From NCBI RefSeq assembly GCF_001693485.1, contig NZ_MAXC01000001.1, forward strand, positions 274,577 to 338,576: a stretch of DNA of 64,000 nt, in the 5' to 3' direction. The translations under genes were made by a program, and so were the position numbers. The notes below the pieces were generated by a model, which was given only the letters and a program-made list of their open reading frames with translations, searched no databases and was not told the DNA's origin. How positions within the stretch are numbered: position 1 is the stretch's first letter; every line of letters starts with the position of its first letter. This DNA comes from Bradyrhizobium sp. LMTR 3 (GTDB taxonomy: Bacteria > Pseudomonadota > Alphaproteobacteria > Rhizobiales > Xanthobacteraceae). Positions 1-7,781 of this stretch are shown piece by piece.

Positions 1-166
1 TCAATCGTTCGGTGGCATCAAGGTGGAGTCCGAGGCGGGATGGTTCGCCGCGCGGCCATCGGGCACCGAAGATGTCTACAAGATCTATGCCGAGAGTTTT
101 CGGGACCAGAATCACCTGAAGACGATTCAGCAGGATGCCCAGCGGGCCATCGCAAAGGCTTTCTGA
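1..166 (+). CDS. pgm: Phosphoglucomutase, C-terminal fragment
   Basis: This is the last 54 codons of a gene that starts before the window, read in frame from base 2 to the TGA at 164-166. The peptide carries the phosphate-binding loop of alpha-D-phosphohexomutases (RPSGTEDVYKIYAESF), which contacts the sugar phosphate in domain 4. The wording around it (GWFAARPSGTED) matches bacterial Pgm, which interconverts glucose 1-phosphate and glucose 6-phosphate in the cytoplasm, rather than phosphomannomutase or phosphoglucosamine mutase. Only the C-terminal domain can be judged. Confidence 0.88.
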   Translation, partial: QSFGGIKVESEAGWFAARPSGTEDVYKIYAESFRDQNHLKTIQQDAQRAIAKAF

Positions 167-427
167 TTGTCGCGCCGTGAGGCGGTTGGGAGATGTCTAA
201 CGGGCAAATGCCGGACCGCCACGGGACGGCAGAATATTGCATATTGCGCCCGGCTGCGCGGCCTGCACCAGTTCGGCACAGCCTGGAACCGGAACGGAAT
301 TTCAGGTTGCGCTTGCGATCACGCTGAAATCACGAGAGCCCACGCAGTGTTAAGCTCGGGAGTTAGCTGCCAGCAAGCCGTACCGAACGGGCGGCCTGTG
401 AGCTATCGCGAGGTACCGGGGGATGAA

Positions 428-754
428 ATGAGTGCGGAATCGGTTGTCTACTATCTGAATCGCGTGCCGGAGAGCGATCCGAATGACCAAACCGAATGGC
501 TTATAACGGCATTGGGACAGTATACCGGCGCGGAATTGCGCGAGCTGCTCTATGTAGCGGAGGAACCTGGGTTCTTTGAATTAATGCGCGGGCTGTTTGC
601 GCTTTCGGATGAGAGCCGTGCCGCCCTGCAGCATTTCCTCGAAGCCGGTCACCCGTCCGCCATGAAGGCGGCGATCGACCCGAAGGGCCGGTTGACAATC
701 GAGCACGTCACCGAGGAGAAGCGGATAAAATTGCTTCCCAGGATCGCAAACTAG
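428..754 (+). CDS. Hypothetical small protein, 108 aa
   Basis: The open frame reaches back to 167, but the ATG at 428 is preceded by a G-rich Shine-Dalgarno-like run (ggggg, about 6 bases upstream), and the upstream 87 codons look like non-coding translation. The product is acidic and probably helical (TEWLITALGQYTGAELRELL), has no signal peptide or membrane segment, and ends in a basic stretch. I do not recognise the family. It lies between pgm and a small XRE gene on the same strand. Confidence 0.5.
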   Translation: MSAESVVYYLNRVPESDPNDQTEWLITALGQYTGAELRELLYVAEEPGFFELMRGLFALSDESRAALQHFLEAGHPSAMKAAIDPKGRLTIEHVTEEKRIKLLPRIAN

Positions 755-816
755 TGCCTGAGTCTCCCTGAGGTTGTGCTAAGGTCTCCCGGCTTGAATA
801 GCTGCGGAGCTTGCCG

Positions 817-1068
817 ATGGCGACGAGGAAGTCTGGCCCGCTCGATGCGATGGTGGGCGCCAGGATTCGCATGTTTCGCGTCGACCGCGGCATCAGCCAA
901 ACCATGTTTGCGGAACGCATCGGCGTGACTTTTCAACAGGTGCAGAAATACGAGCGGAGCGCCGACCGGGTTGGCGCGAGCCGACTGGCGCAAATCGCTT
1001 CGGTGCTCGGCGTTTCGGTCGGTGAGTTGTTCGAATCTTCCCGGCCCGGATCTCCCGGCTTGAATTGA
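817..1068 (+). CDS. XRE-family helix-turn-helix regulator, truncated
   Basis: The 83-residue product is a Cro/C1-type DNA-binding domain: VGARIRMFRVDRGISQTMF followed by the recognition helix region GVTFQQVQKYERSADRVGA and the closing helix RLAQIASVLGVSVGELFE. Relatives in rhizobia are usually 120-140 residues, with a C-terminal helical tail. Here the frame stops at 1066-1068. Directly after the stop, the same frame continues as VYLLAESGALRVLKALHE. A 15-bp sequence, tctcccggcttgaat, occurs both just upstream of the gene (785-799) and exactly at the premature stop (1051-1065). The ATG at 817 is preferred to the TTG at 811 because of the GGAG at 804-807. It could still act as a short DNA-binding protein. 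Confidence 0.7.
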   Translation: MATRKSGPLDAMVGARIRMFRVDRGISQTMFAERIGVTFQQVQKYERSADRVGASRLAQIASVLGVSVGELFESSRPGSPGLN

Positions 1069-1211
1069 CCAGTTTATTTGCTCGCAGAGTCGGGCGCCTT
1101 GCGCGTTCTCAAGGCCTTGCACGAATGACCAGCGTGCGACGTCGCGTCGCCAAGCTGGTTGAAAGCATCTGCGATCGAACGGCCGGGGTGAAGCCACGGT
1201 TGCGCGGCTGA
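1069..1211 (+). pseudogene. Remnant of the C-terminal tail of the XRE regulator
   Basis: Two pieces typical of the end of rhizobial XRE regulators are readable here. VYLLAESGALRVLKALHE lies in the frame of the upstream HTH gene, after its stop. SVRRRVAKLVESICDRTAG lies in a different frame and ends at TGA 1209-1211. Together they suggest the regulator once continued through here and was broken by a stop and a frameshift. This rests on recalled family appearance, not on an alignment. Confidence 0.45.
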
Positions 1212-1304
1212 ATACTGTCGATCGCGGTGATCGGCGGAGGTTTCCCTCGCGGGGATAGCCTTCCATAGAAGGCGTGCGGCAACCTCGTGCCGCCCCGTTT
1301 CTGC

Positions 1305-1433
1305 CTAGAGCGTTTTCCAGCGAAAGCCTGCCCCGGACTTGATCCGGGGTGGATGCCGGTTCGCGTCAAGAAAACGCGTCAAAACAAGAATCGAGAGCCC
1401 GGTTCTGATTCAATCAGAACCGAAAGGCTCTAG
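1305..1433. repeat. Interspersed intergenic repeat bounded by ctagag/ctctag
   Basis: The element starts with ctagagcgttttccag and ends with cgaaaggctctag, so its ends are inverted (ctagag...ctctag). It contains a second hairpin, ggttctgattcaatcagaacc. Elements of this form recur between genes in Bradyrhizobium and related genomes as I recall them. No coding capacity is evident. The 1069-1446 gap otherwise holds only the XRE remnant. Confidence 0.55.
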
Positions 1434-1446
1434 TCCGATCGCGGCT

Positions 1447-2001
1447 TCAGCCGGTCGCGCGAATCGCAAACCGCTCCGGCGGCCTGCTGCCGGGAATGAA
1501 TTCGCCGATCCAGTCTCGGCGCGTTGCTTCGATGTGCCAGGACATCGCCTCAGCAGAATAGGGTGCCGGATCGGGAATGTCCTTGCGGATCTCTTTGCCG
1601 TCGAGCCAGCCGCAGCTATGCGAATAGCGCGTCTTGCAAACGAGATGGACATCGCCGTGATCCTGCAGCAGCACGTATCCGTCGGCCGGAAAAAACGTGC
1701 CGGCAAGCTCGATCGCAGCAGGCAACTGGCGCACCAGCAGGAATGTGCTGGTGGATTGCGTCTCCGATTCGGAAACCAGCACGCCGACCAGGCTGTGGAT
1801 TGGTGCGATCGCCTGCGGTGCAACCAATGCGAGAGGCTCCGTGATCGGGCCGGCTGTCGCAATCGAAAGATATTCACCCTCCGGTCCCCAACGGCAGGCA
1901 ATCAGCCACTCACGGCTGCGGCTACGAATCAAGGTCGGCTTGGCGTAATCCGATCGAGCAATATCTGCTGCCATGGCTATGACGAAGGCTTTCGCGAGCA
2001 T
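1447..2001 (-). CDS. Hypothetical protein, 184 aa, divergent from ycaO
   Basis: The start at 2001 has a very good ribosome site (ggaggaaactt directly before ATG). The product has a short hydrophobic N-terminus (MLAKAFVIAMAAD), a middle that reads like a beta-rich domain (LVGVLVSESETQSTSTFLLV) and a C-terminal part with two cysteines (CKTRYSHSCGW). I recognise no family. The gene is head-to-head with the YcaO gene, and 69 bases separate the starts, so shared regulation is likely. It could be an accessory factor or the substrate of the neighbouring modification genes, but nothing in its sequence proves this. Confidence 0.6.
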   Translation of the reverse strand: MLAKAFVIAMAADIARSDYAKPTLIRSRSREWLIACRWGPEGEYLSIATAGPITEPLALVAPQAIAPIHSLVGVLVSESETQSTSTFLLVRQLPAAIELAGTFFPADGYVLLQDHGDVHLVCKTRYSHSCGWLDGKEIRKDIPDPAPYSAEAMSWHIEATRRDWIGEFIPGSRPPERFAIRATG

Positions 2002-2070
2002 AAGTTTCCTCCAGGGCGAGGGCGGACTGGCCTCACGTCCGGAGTCTGCACGTCAAGTCGTGAGGTCACC

Positions 2071-3432
2071 GTGAGCGGTACCGAAAATTCGATGCAGGAA
2101 TTGTTCGCGCGCGCTGCATCGTTGCTTCTTGGCAACGATGTGGACGCGGCCGGCGATCACGACGCCAGACTCATCCTTCAGGCGCTGGAATATGCCGAGG
2201 AATCCGGCAACGGGATTGATTCGCAGCTCGCCAATCGCGCTCATTTGCTGATCGCTGCTTCCCGATTTGCGCGCGTGTTCGAACTGGCCTCGCCCGATGC
2301 GCCCGGCCTGATCAGCTTTGGCGCGCAATTCGATCCAGCGCTTGCCGATCCCTTGCATGAGGAAAGCCCGATAGTCGGCGTTTCCGGCGTCGGTCTGACG
2401 TTGCGGGACGCGTTTCAGAGCTGCATCGGCGAGGGCGTCGAATACCTCTCTCAATTGCAGACCGGAACCGACCTGTTGCTCAAACCCGGCGTCGACGATT
2501 GGGCCGGAAAACTCGGTCCGAAGGCGCTGGAGTTGGTCGCAGCCCTTTCGGAGCGCCGCATGCAACCGGAGCGAGCGCTTTCCTGGTGTCGCGCGACGCG
2601 ACTGACCGACGGCGGCGAGGTGTTGCTTCCGGCGGACATCTGCCTGCGTCGGCCGCCAGCGCAGCGCGAGTTTGCGCCGCCGTTCCCGCTGAGCATCGGA
2701 TCGGCAGCCGGTCCGTCGCGGGACGCCGCAGCGCTGCATGGCCTGTTGGAATTGATCGAGCGCGATGCTGCCAGCCTGTGGTGGCGAGGCGGTCAGTTGC
2801 CACGATCGATTTCGCCGCAGCATGAAGCAGGTATCGCGGCGGAAGGTTTGTTGCGGCAGGTCCGGCACGGCGCATCGGTGCCACGCCGGACATGGCTGCT
2901 CGATATTACGACGGAAATCGGCGTGCCCTGCGTCGCTGCGGTCTCCTGCCGGGCGGACGGTTCCGGCTTCGCCTTCGGTCTCGCCGCGCGGCCGTCCCTC
3001 GAGGCCGCGGTCCGCTCGGCGATTCTGGAAATGTGCCAGCTCGAACTGGCCGACGCCGTCGTCGCCGCCAAACGCGGTGAACGCGGCGATGACGCGCTCA
3101 ACGCACAGGATCGCATCCACCTGCAGCGCGCGGCGATCGATGCCGACGAGTGCAGATTGCTGCAGCCGGTCGCGGAGTGCGCGGCCCACCCGCCCTTTCC
3201 GGCAACTGAAGCGAGCGTCATATTTGGATTGATCGTACAGCGTTTGGAAAAGCTCGGAATCGAGACGTTCTACCTCGAACTCACGCGCCCGCGTTTTGCC
3301 ATTCCAGTGATCCGCGTGATTGCCCCGGGCCTGCAACTTGAGCCATCCGAAATCGTCACGGCCAGGCTGCAGGATGCGATGGCGCGAACCGGCGGCGGCG
3401 CAACCTATACCGGGGGTGTCTCTTTGATATAG
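2071..3432 (+). CDS. YcaO-domain protein (ATP-dependent backbone modification enzyme family)
   Basis: The product is about 453 residues. YcaO enzymes use ATP to activate peptide amide bonds, giving azolines or thioamides in RiPP pathways. Three regions fit the family: GVGLTLRDAFQSCIGEGVEY (about residues 106-125), LLELIERDAASLWWRG (about 224-239) and SLEAAVRSAILEMCQLEL (about 308-325). These carry the Glu/Gln/Arg positions used for Mg-ATP. The frame is open back to 1339, but that upstream part overlaps a divergent gene and a repeat. GTG at 2071 follows gtgagg; ATG 2092 is a possible alternative. There is no TfuA, E1-like or dehydrogenase partner beside it. A SARP regulator follows after 39 bases, probably in the same transcript. 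Confident of the family, not of the product. Confidence 0.82.
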   Translation: MSGTENSMQELFARAASLLLGNDVDAAGDHDARLILQALEYAEESGNGIDSQLANRAHLLIAASRFARVFELASPDAPGLISFGAQFDPALADPLHEESPIVGVSGVGLTLRDAFQSCIGEGVEYLSQLQTGTDLLLKPGVDDWAGKLGPKALELVAALSERRMQPERALSWCRATRLTDGGEVLLPADICLRRPPAQREFAPPFPLSIGSAAGPSRDAAALHGLLELIERDAASLWWRGGQLPRSISPQHEAGIAAEGLLRQVRHGASVPRRTWLLDITTEIGVPCVAAVSCRADGSGFAFGLAARPSLEAAVRSAILEMCQLELADAVVAAKRGERGDDALNAQDRIHLQRAAIDADECRLLQPVAECAAHPPFPATEASVIFGLIVQRLEKLGIETFYLELTRPRFAIPVIRVIAPGLQLEPSEIVTARLQDAMARTGGGATYTGGVSLI

Positions 3433-3471
3433 ACTGGCGGGAATTAACCAACCGGTTCCGGAAACCGTTGC

Positions 3472-5577
3472 ATGCCGGTCAGCGCAAACGCCATAACAGC
3501 AGACGAGGCCACGGTGGCGCCCGAAAGCGCCCCGCGCCTGTCGGTATCGCTGGTTGGGCGGCTCGGCGTGCGGTTCAATGGCCGGCCTATCGAACTGCGA
3601 ACCCGTAAGGCTGGCGCGGTTCTGAGTTATCTGGCGTTATTGGAATCGAAGCAGGAGAGCCGCGAACGGCTGGTCGGCCTGCTCTGGAGTCGTTCGGACG
3701 AGGAAAAGGCGCGCGCCTCGCTGCGCCAGGTCGTGCGCGAACTGCGGTCGATGCTGGAGGAGGCCGGATATGACGGCTTCGTCGCGGAACGGCTGATGAT
3801 CGGCATCGACGTCGGACGAATCGAAGTCGACATCGAAAGCGTGATTCAACTCGCTGAAGGTGGACGCGTTCACCCGCTGCTGCTCGATACGCCGCAGCTT
3901 GACGGGCGGTTGCTCGAAGGAATGGACGATCTCGACCCGTCATTCCGGGTTTGGGTGCTGGCCAAGCGGCAGACCATCCACGAACGGCTGATGCGAAATC
4001 TCGACGAAGGCTTGACCTCCGCAAGCGTTCCCGCCGACGCCAAGAAGAGGATCGCCGCTGCGATCGTCAATCTCGATCCGACCCATGAACATGCCTGCCG
4101 CTATCTGATGCGGGCGCATGCGGAAGAAGGCGATGTCGCCGGCGCGCTGCGCATCTACAAGGCGCTGTGGGATCTTTTGGATCGCGACTACGCCATGGAG
4201 CCGTCGTCGGCCACCGAAGAGCTCGTCGCGAACATCAAGCTCGGCATTCTGGAGCGCGCGCCCGCCGATCGGGCCGCATCGGCAGCGAATGACGAATTCG
4301 CCGTCAGGATGGTCAGAGCGGCCGCTCTCCAGCCGGTGGCCCCGATGCCGCCACCGGCCAATGCGCCTGCCAAGACGCGCCTGGTGCTGCGGCCCTTTGC
4401 GATGCACGGCGTCGATGAGGACCACAGCCATCTGGTGCAGGGGTTCTCCCAGCATCTCGCGGCCTGTCTCGTGCGCTTCCGGGAATGGAGCGTCGTCGAT
4501 CGTCCTCCGGCGGCCCTCGTGCTTCCGGCGGGTACGGCTCCGCAATACTGCATCGAGACCACCGCCTATCAGGCGGGTGCCGAAATCAACATCGTGATGG
4601 TGCTCCGGGACGATACCACCGGGATTTACGTCTGGAGCGAAAGCTTCCGGCTCGGCCTCGGCAACTGGTTCGAAACACAGCAGCGCATCATCCGCCGGAT
4701 CGCCACCTCGCTGAACGTGCAGCTCTCGACCGAACGGTTGATGCGGTTGGCCGGCGAGCCCGACGTGTCGCTCGATCTGCATGACCGCTGGCTGCGCGGA
4801 CAGAACCTCATGTCGAAGTTCGATCCCGAAAGCTGGCGGCGGGCAGTCGCCATCTTCCGCGATGCGATCCGCGACAATCCGGGCTTCTCGCCCTGCTACA
4901 GCAGCCTCGTGCAGATGAACAACATCGAGCATTTCGTGCATCCGGGCATGTTCCGCGATCTCGACAAGGCGCGGGCAACACTCGAACTTGCAAAGACCGC
5001 CGTTCAACTCGATCCCGTCGATTCAAGGGCGCATCTATGCTGCGGCTGGTCCTATATGATGGCCCTTCGGGAAACCGAAGCTGCGCCGCACATGCAGCTT
5101 GCCTGCGAACTCAACGACAACGATCCGTGGACGTTGCTATCGAGCGCGCACTATGACGCGTTCTGCGGTTCGATCGAGCAGGCCCGGCAGCGAGCCGAGC
5201 AGTCGCTCGCGCTGTCACCGGCGCCGTCGTATCTCGAATGGAGTTACCATTGCATCATCCGCTTCTTGACAGGCGACTATGCGGGCGCGCTCGACGCCTA
5301 TGACCGCACGCATGACGTCGTGCCGATCCTGCCCGCGTGGCGGGCGGCGGCGCTGTTCTATCTGGGGGAGCGCGAAATGGCGCGGGAACAGGCGCAGCGG
5401 TTCGCGAACGGGCTGCGCTCTTTCTGGGTTGGACAATTGGCCCCCACCGACGAGGCCGTGACGCGCTGGGTTCTACAGGCCCATCCGATCAGTGTCGGCG
5501 AGCGATGGGACGCCCTCCGCCACGGCTTGCGTGGCGCAGGGCTTCCAGTCGACGGTATCGTCCAGCTTTCCGCTTAG
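3472..5577 (+). CDS. SARP-type regulator: OmpR-like HTH, BTAD, TolB-like and TPR regions
   Basis: The 701-residue protein begins with a winged-helix region (SVSLVGRLGVRFNGRPIELR, then RKAGAVLSYLALL), followed by a bacterial transcriptional activation domain with the typical AEEGDVAGALRIYKALWDLL near residues 220-240. From about residue 300 (RLVLRPFAMHGVDEDHSHLV) it resembles the TolB-like integrator seen in rhizobial adenylyl cyclases. The C-terminal 250 residues look like TPR helices. Such proteins activate nearby biosynthetic genes, often at direct repeats. It lies 39 bases behind ycaO and ends 9 bases before the convergent small gene, so it is the obvious local regulator. No ATPase motif is present. 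Confidence 0.82.
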   Translation: MPVSANAITADEATVAPESAPRLSVSLVGRLGVRFNGRPIELRTRKAGAVLSYLALLESKQESRERLVGLLWSRSDEEKARASLRQVVRELRSMLEEAGYDGFVAERLMIGIDVGRIEVDIESVIQLAEGGRVHPLLLDTPQLDGRLLEGMDDLDPSFRVWVLAKRQTIHERLMRNLDEGLTSASVPADAKKRIAAAIVNLDPTHEHACRYLMRAHAEEGDVAGALRIYKALWDLLDRDYAMEPSSATEELVANIKLGILERAPADRAASAANDEFAVRMVRAAALQPVAPMPPPANAPAKTRLVLRPFAMHGVDEDHSHLVQGFSQHLAACLVRFREWSVVDRPPAALVLPAGTAPQYCIETTAYQAGAEINIVMVLRDDTTGIYVWSESFRLGLGNWFETQQRIIRRIATSLNVQLSTERLMRLAGEPDVSLDLHDRWLRGQNLMSKFDPESWRRAVAIFRDAIRDNPGFSPCYSSLVQMNNIEHFVHPGMFRDLDKARATLELAKTAVQLDPVDSRAHLCCGWSYMMALRETEAAPHMQLACELNDNDPWTLLSSAHYDAFCGSIEQARQRAEQSLALSPAPSYLEWSYHCIIRFLTGDYAGALDAYDRTHDVVPILPAWRAAALFYLGEREMAREQAQRFANGLRSFWVGQLAPTDEAVTRWVLQAHPISVGERWDALRHGLRGAGLPVDGIVQLSA

Positions 5578-5586
5578 CTGATTGGC

Positions 5587-5997
5587 TTAGGCACAAAGGC
5601 TGAGCGTGTAGTCGCCGATGCGTTCGGCGTGCACCTTGAACTTGTCTTCCTCCGGGATCACCGGATCGATGCCGTTGAACAGCCGCTTGTAGAACGGCGG
5701 TAGCGGATAGGTCGATCCGGGCTGGTTGAGCAGCGCCTCGGAATCCTCGATCATCACCTTCGGTGGCAACTTCACTGTGATCGTGTCCTGCTCCTGCGCC
5801 ACGAATTTGATGTGCTTGAAGCGATCAGGCACGGTGGCGAATACTTGAGCCTTGGCTAGTTGCTCCTTGAATTCTTCCACGGTCTCGGGCAGCGGATAGG
5901 TATTATCATCCTCAAGATAGTTTGTGCCGGTAGCCCAGGTCTTTACCAGTTTGCCCCACCGCTCATGGTTGCTTACTTGTAGCCTTTCGATGCGCAT
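5587..5997 (-). CDS. 136-aa protein with NHLP-like region; candidate modified-peptide precursor
   Basis: The frame can be opened from a GTG at 6042 overlapping the peroxidase stop, but ATG 5997 has a strong ribosome site (gaggagtaaaacc), so I use it. Residues about 42-80 (EEFKEQLAKAQVFATVPDRF, then IKFVAQEQDTITVKLPPK) resemble the end of nitrile-hydratase-like leader peptides, which finish in a hydrophobic stretch plus LPP. A motif is repeated: NTYPLPETV near residue 32 and STYPLPPFY near residue 95. The protein ends in GDYTLSLCA. It is translationally linked to the heme peroxidase. A precursor role is an inference from the NHLP resemblance and the YcaO gene opposite. It could equally be a small structural partner of the peroxidase. 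Confidence 0.6.
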   Translation of the reverse strand: MRIERLQVSNHERWGKLVKTWATGTNYLEDDNTYPLPETVEEFKEQLAKAQVFATVPDRFKHIKFVAQEQDTITVKLPPKVMIEDSEALLNQPGSTYPLPPFYKRLFNGIDPVIPEEDKFKVHAERIGDYTLSLCA

Positions 5998-6038
5998 GGT
6001 TTTACTCCTCGGGGTTGCGCGAGACGGAACAATTCCGC

Positions 6039-7781
6039 TCACAGAAATGCTGGCACGGCATGCTGCAGCTCGGCAATTTCAGTGGTGAACTCCACCAACT
6101 GCGCCATGTTTGAGATGTCCGGAATGTCCTTAAGTACGTTCGCCAGGTAAAATTCGCGGGCAACGAGATCCAGTTGATCGGCGAGCGAACCGCCGCAGGC
6201 CGATTGCGGGTCGCTTGAGAGCGCCCCGAATATCACTTCCGATACGATGATCGAACCGAGCAGCCCGAGTTGCAGGCCCTTCGTCTGTTGCATCGCCTCG
6301 AACAGGATGAAGAACGGCAGCGGCGGATCGTTTGAAAGAGTTTCGATGTCGTCATCAGTCAGGGCGCCGTATGCCCGCCCGGCACCCAGCCATTCGCGAA
6401 GCTCATTGACGCGGTAGTCGCGGTCCTCCAGCAGCCGCGACAGCGCGATGAAATTCGGTCTACGATTCCCGATCGCTGCAATCAGGGAGTCAACCGACCA
6501 CATGCCCGCCAGTCCGGCGCCGAGCAGGTCCCGATAGAGCAGGCCGACCCGTTCCGTTTCGTCGAACGCCGGAAAGAACTGGTCGTTGCCAAGCCCGTAG
6601 CTGAGATGGGGCCCGATGCGGCGGCTGAAATTCGGCGTCGAACCGTTGATCTCGAAAAAGCGCGACCATTGCACCATCCACGTCTCGTCGAGCGGCATGT
6701 TGGCCGGGTCATTTACCGAGCTCTTTTCGAGCGTGTTGTTGAGGTCGTGGAGAGAGAGGTCGTTGATCTGGTACTCTGGTCGCACCATGGCGTGGCCGAA
6801 GCGGAATGCGCCATGCGAGAACTCCAGCGGTATTTCCCAATCGCCGATCGTGGCTTTCCTTGCGGGATCGGTGCGGTCGATGAACCGCGGGGCCGGACCG
6901 CGATAGCTTGCGTAAATCGCCGGATGGAGCACTCGCCGCATCAGGTCGTTGCGGATGATGTTGTGATAGATCGCCTTCAACGCGCCGCGCGCGCACAGGA
7001 AGCGTTTGTAAGCGGCGCCGAACCGGCCGTTTGGCCCCGCATTGCCTTCATGGCGGCGGATGATGTCGATGAGCCCGTTGTGCAGCAGCGCGAACAGCGC
7101 GGTGAGCTGCGACATGACGGCATGATCGTCGTTGCGCGGATCAGCGACCAATGCCTCGGTGAGGGCAGCGCGAACGCCGGCAATGCTGCGGTCGATTCCC
7201 GTCACATTCTCGGCCTGTGCGCGGGCGATGTCACGGAACGGGCAGCCGGTCGCGGGCTTGTTCTCCTTCCAGCGCATGCGGCCGAGCCGCAGCTTGGTGC
7301 GGCGGTCGTCATTCGGCGCGTCCAGCGCATAGATGTGCGGCGATCCGACCGGGCCGCTGCCATACAGCGTCTCCAGCCGAAGCGGAGTACGGCGGGCGTT
7401 TGTGGTGCCTCGACCAAGCCCGCCCGCCACCGAAAGCGGAATCGCCGAGTGAACCAGATCATGCGCAATGAACTGCAGCAGATAGGTATAGCCCGATGGG
7501 ATGGAGGGATTTTCCCAATGTTCCAGCGATCGAACCTGATGTGACGGCCATTTTATGGCGGCATCCATTCGCCGAGACAGGCGATGCATCAATCCGCGAA
7601 GCTTTGCATGGTGTGACGGAGACTCGAGCGGATCGATACCGAAGGCGCGGAAGCGCTGCGACGGAGCGGGCGTGCCGAAGAAATGACGAAAGCCGGGAGG
7701 CGTTGCCGACGAAATAGAGGCGCGCGTATCGAGCTCTGAAGTTCGGAACGAGGATGCGTCGGCGACCTTCTGCACAACCAT
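6039..7781 (-). CDS. Animal-type heme peroxidase (myeloperoxidase/peroxidasin superfamily)
   Basis: The 580-residue protein shows the catalytic signature of this superfamily: distal QFIAHD (Gln103, His107, Asp108), the catalytic Arg region VADPRNDDHAV followed by LTALFALLHN, and a proximal heme ligand in FRFGHAMV (His330). There is no signal peptide, so a cytoplasmic enzyme or export by another route is likely. Enzymes of this fold use peroxide to oxidise halides or organic substrates including Tyr and Cys side chains. The small NHLP-like gene follows immediately in the same transcript. A tandem 10-bp repeat lies about 80 bases upstream of the start. Confident of the fold; the substrate is unknown. 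Confidence 0.85.
   Translation of the reverse strand: MVVQKVADASSFRTSELDTRASISSATPPGFRHFFGTPAPSQRFRAFGIDPLESPSHHAKLRGLMHRLSRRMDAAIKWPSHQVRSLEHWENPSIPSGYTYLLQFIAHDLVHSAIPLSVAGGLGRGTTNARRTPLRLETLYGSGPVGSPHIYALDAPNDDRRTKLRLGRMRWKENKPATGCPFRDIARAQAENVTGIDRSIAGVRAALTEALVADPRNDDHAVMSQLTALFALLHNGLIDIIRRHEGNAGPNGRFGAAYKRFLCARGALKAIYHNIIRNDLMRRVLHPAIYASYRGPAPRFIDRTDPARKATIGDWEIPLEFSHGAFRFGHAMVRPEYQINDLSLHDLNNTLEKSSVNDPANMPLDETWMVQWSRFFEINGSTPNFSRRIGPHLSYGLGNDQFFPAFDETERVGLLYRDLLGAGLAGMWSVDSLIAAIGNRRPNFIALSRLLEDRDYRVNELREWLGAGRAYGALTDDDIETLSNDPPLPFFILFEAMQQTKGLQLGLLGSIIVSEVIFGALSSDPQSACGGSLADQLDLVAREFYLANVLKDIPDISNMAQLVEFTTEIAELQHAVPAFL

Noticed and set aside
2034..2054. Direct cacgtc repeat upstream of ycaO as a SARP site
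   Set aside because: The copies are six bases long with 15-base spacing, which does not match the helical-turn spacing expected for SARP sites.
1339..2070. N-terminal extension of the YcaO frame
   Set aside because: It overlaps a repeat and a divergent gene with a strong ribosome site, and the extra residues match no YcaO region.
2053..3336. A 427-residue minus-strand frame over the YcaO gene
   Set aside because: Shadow of the YcaO reading; composition unlike a real protein.
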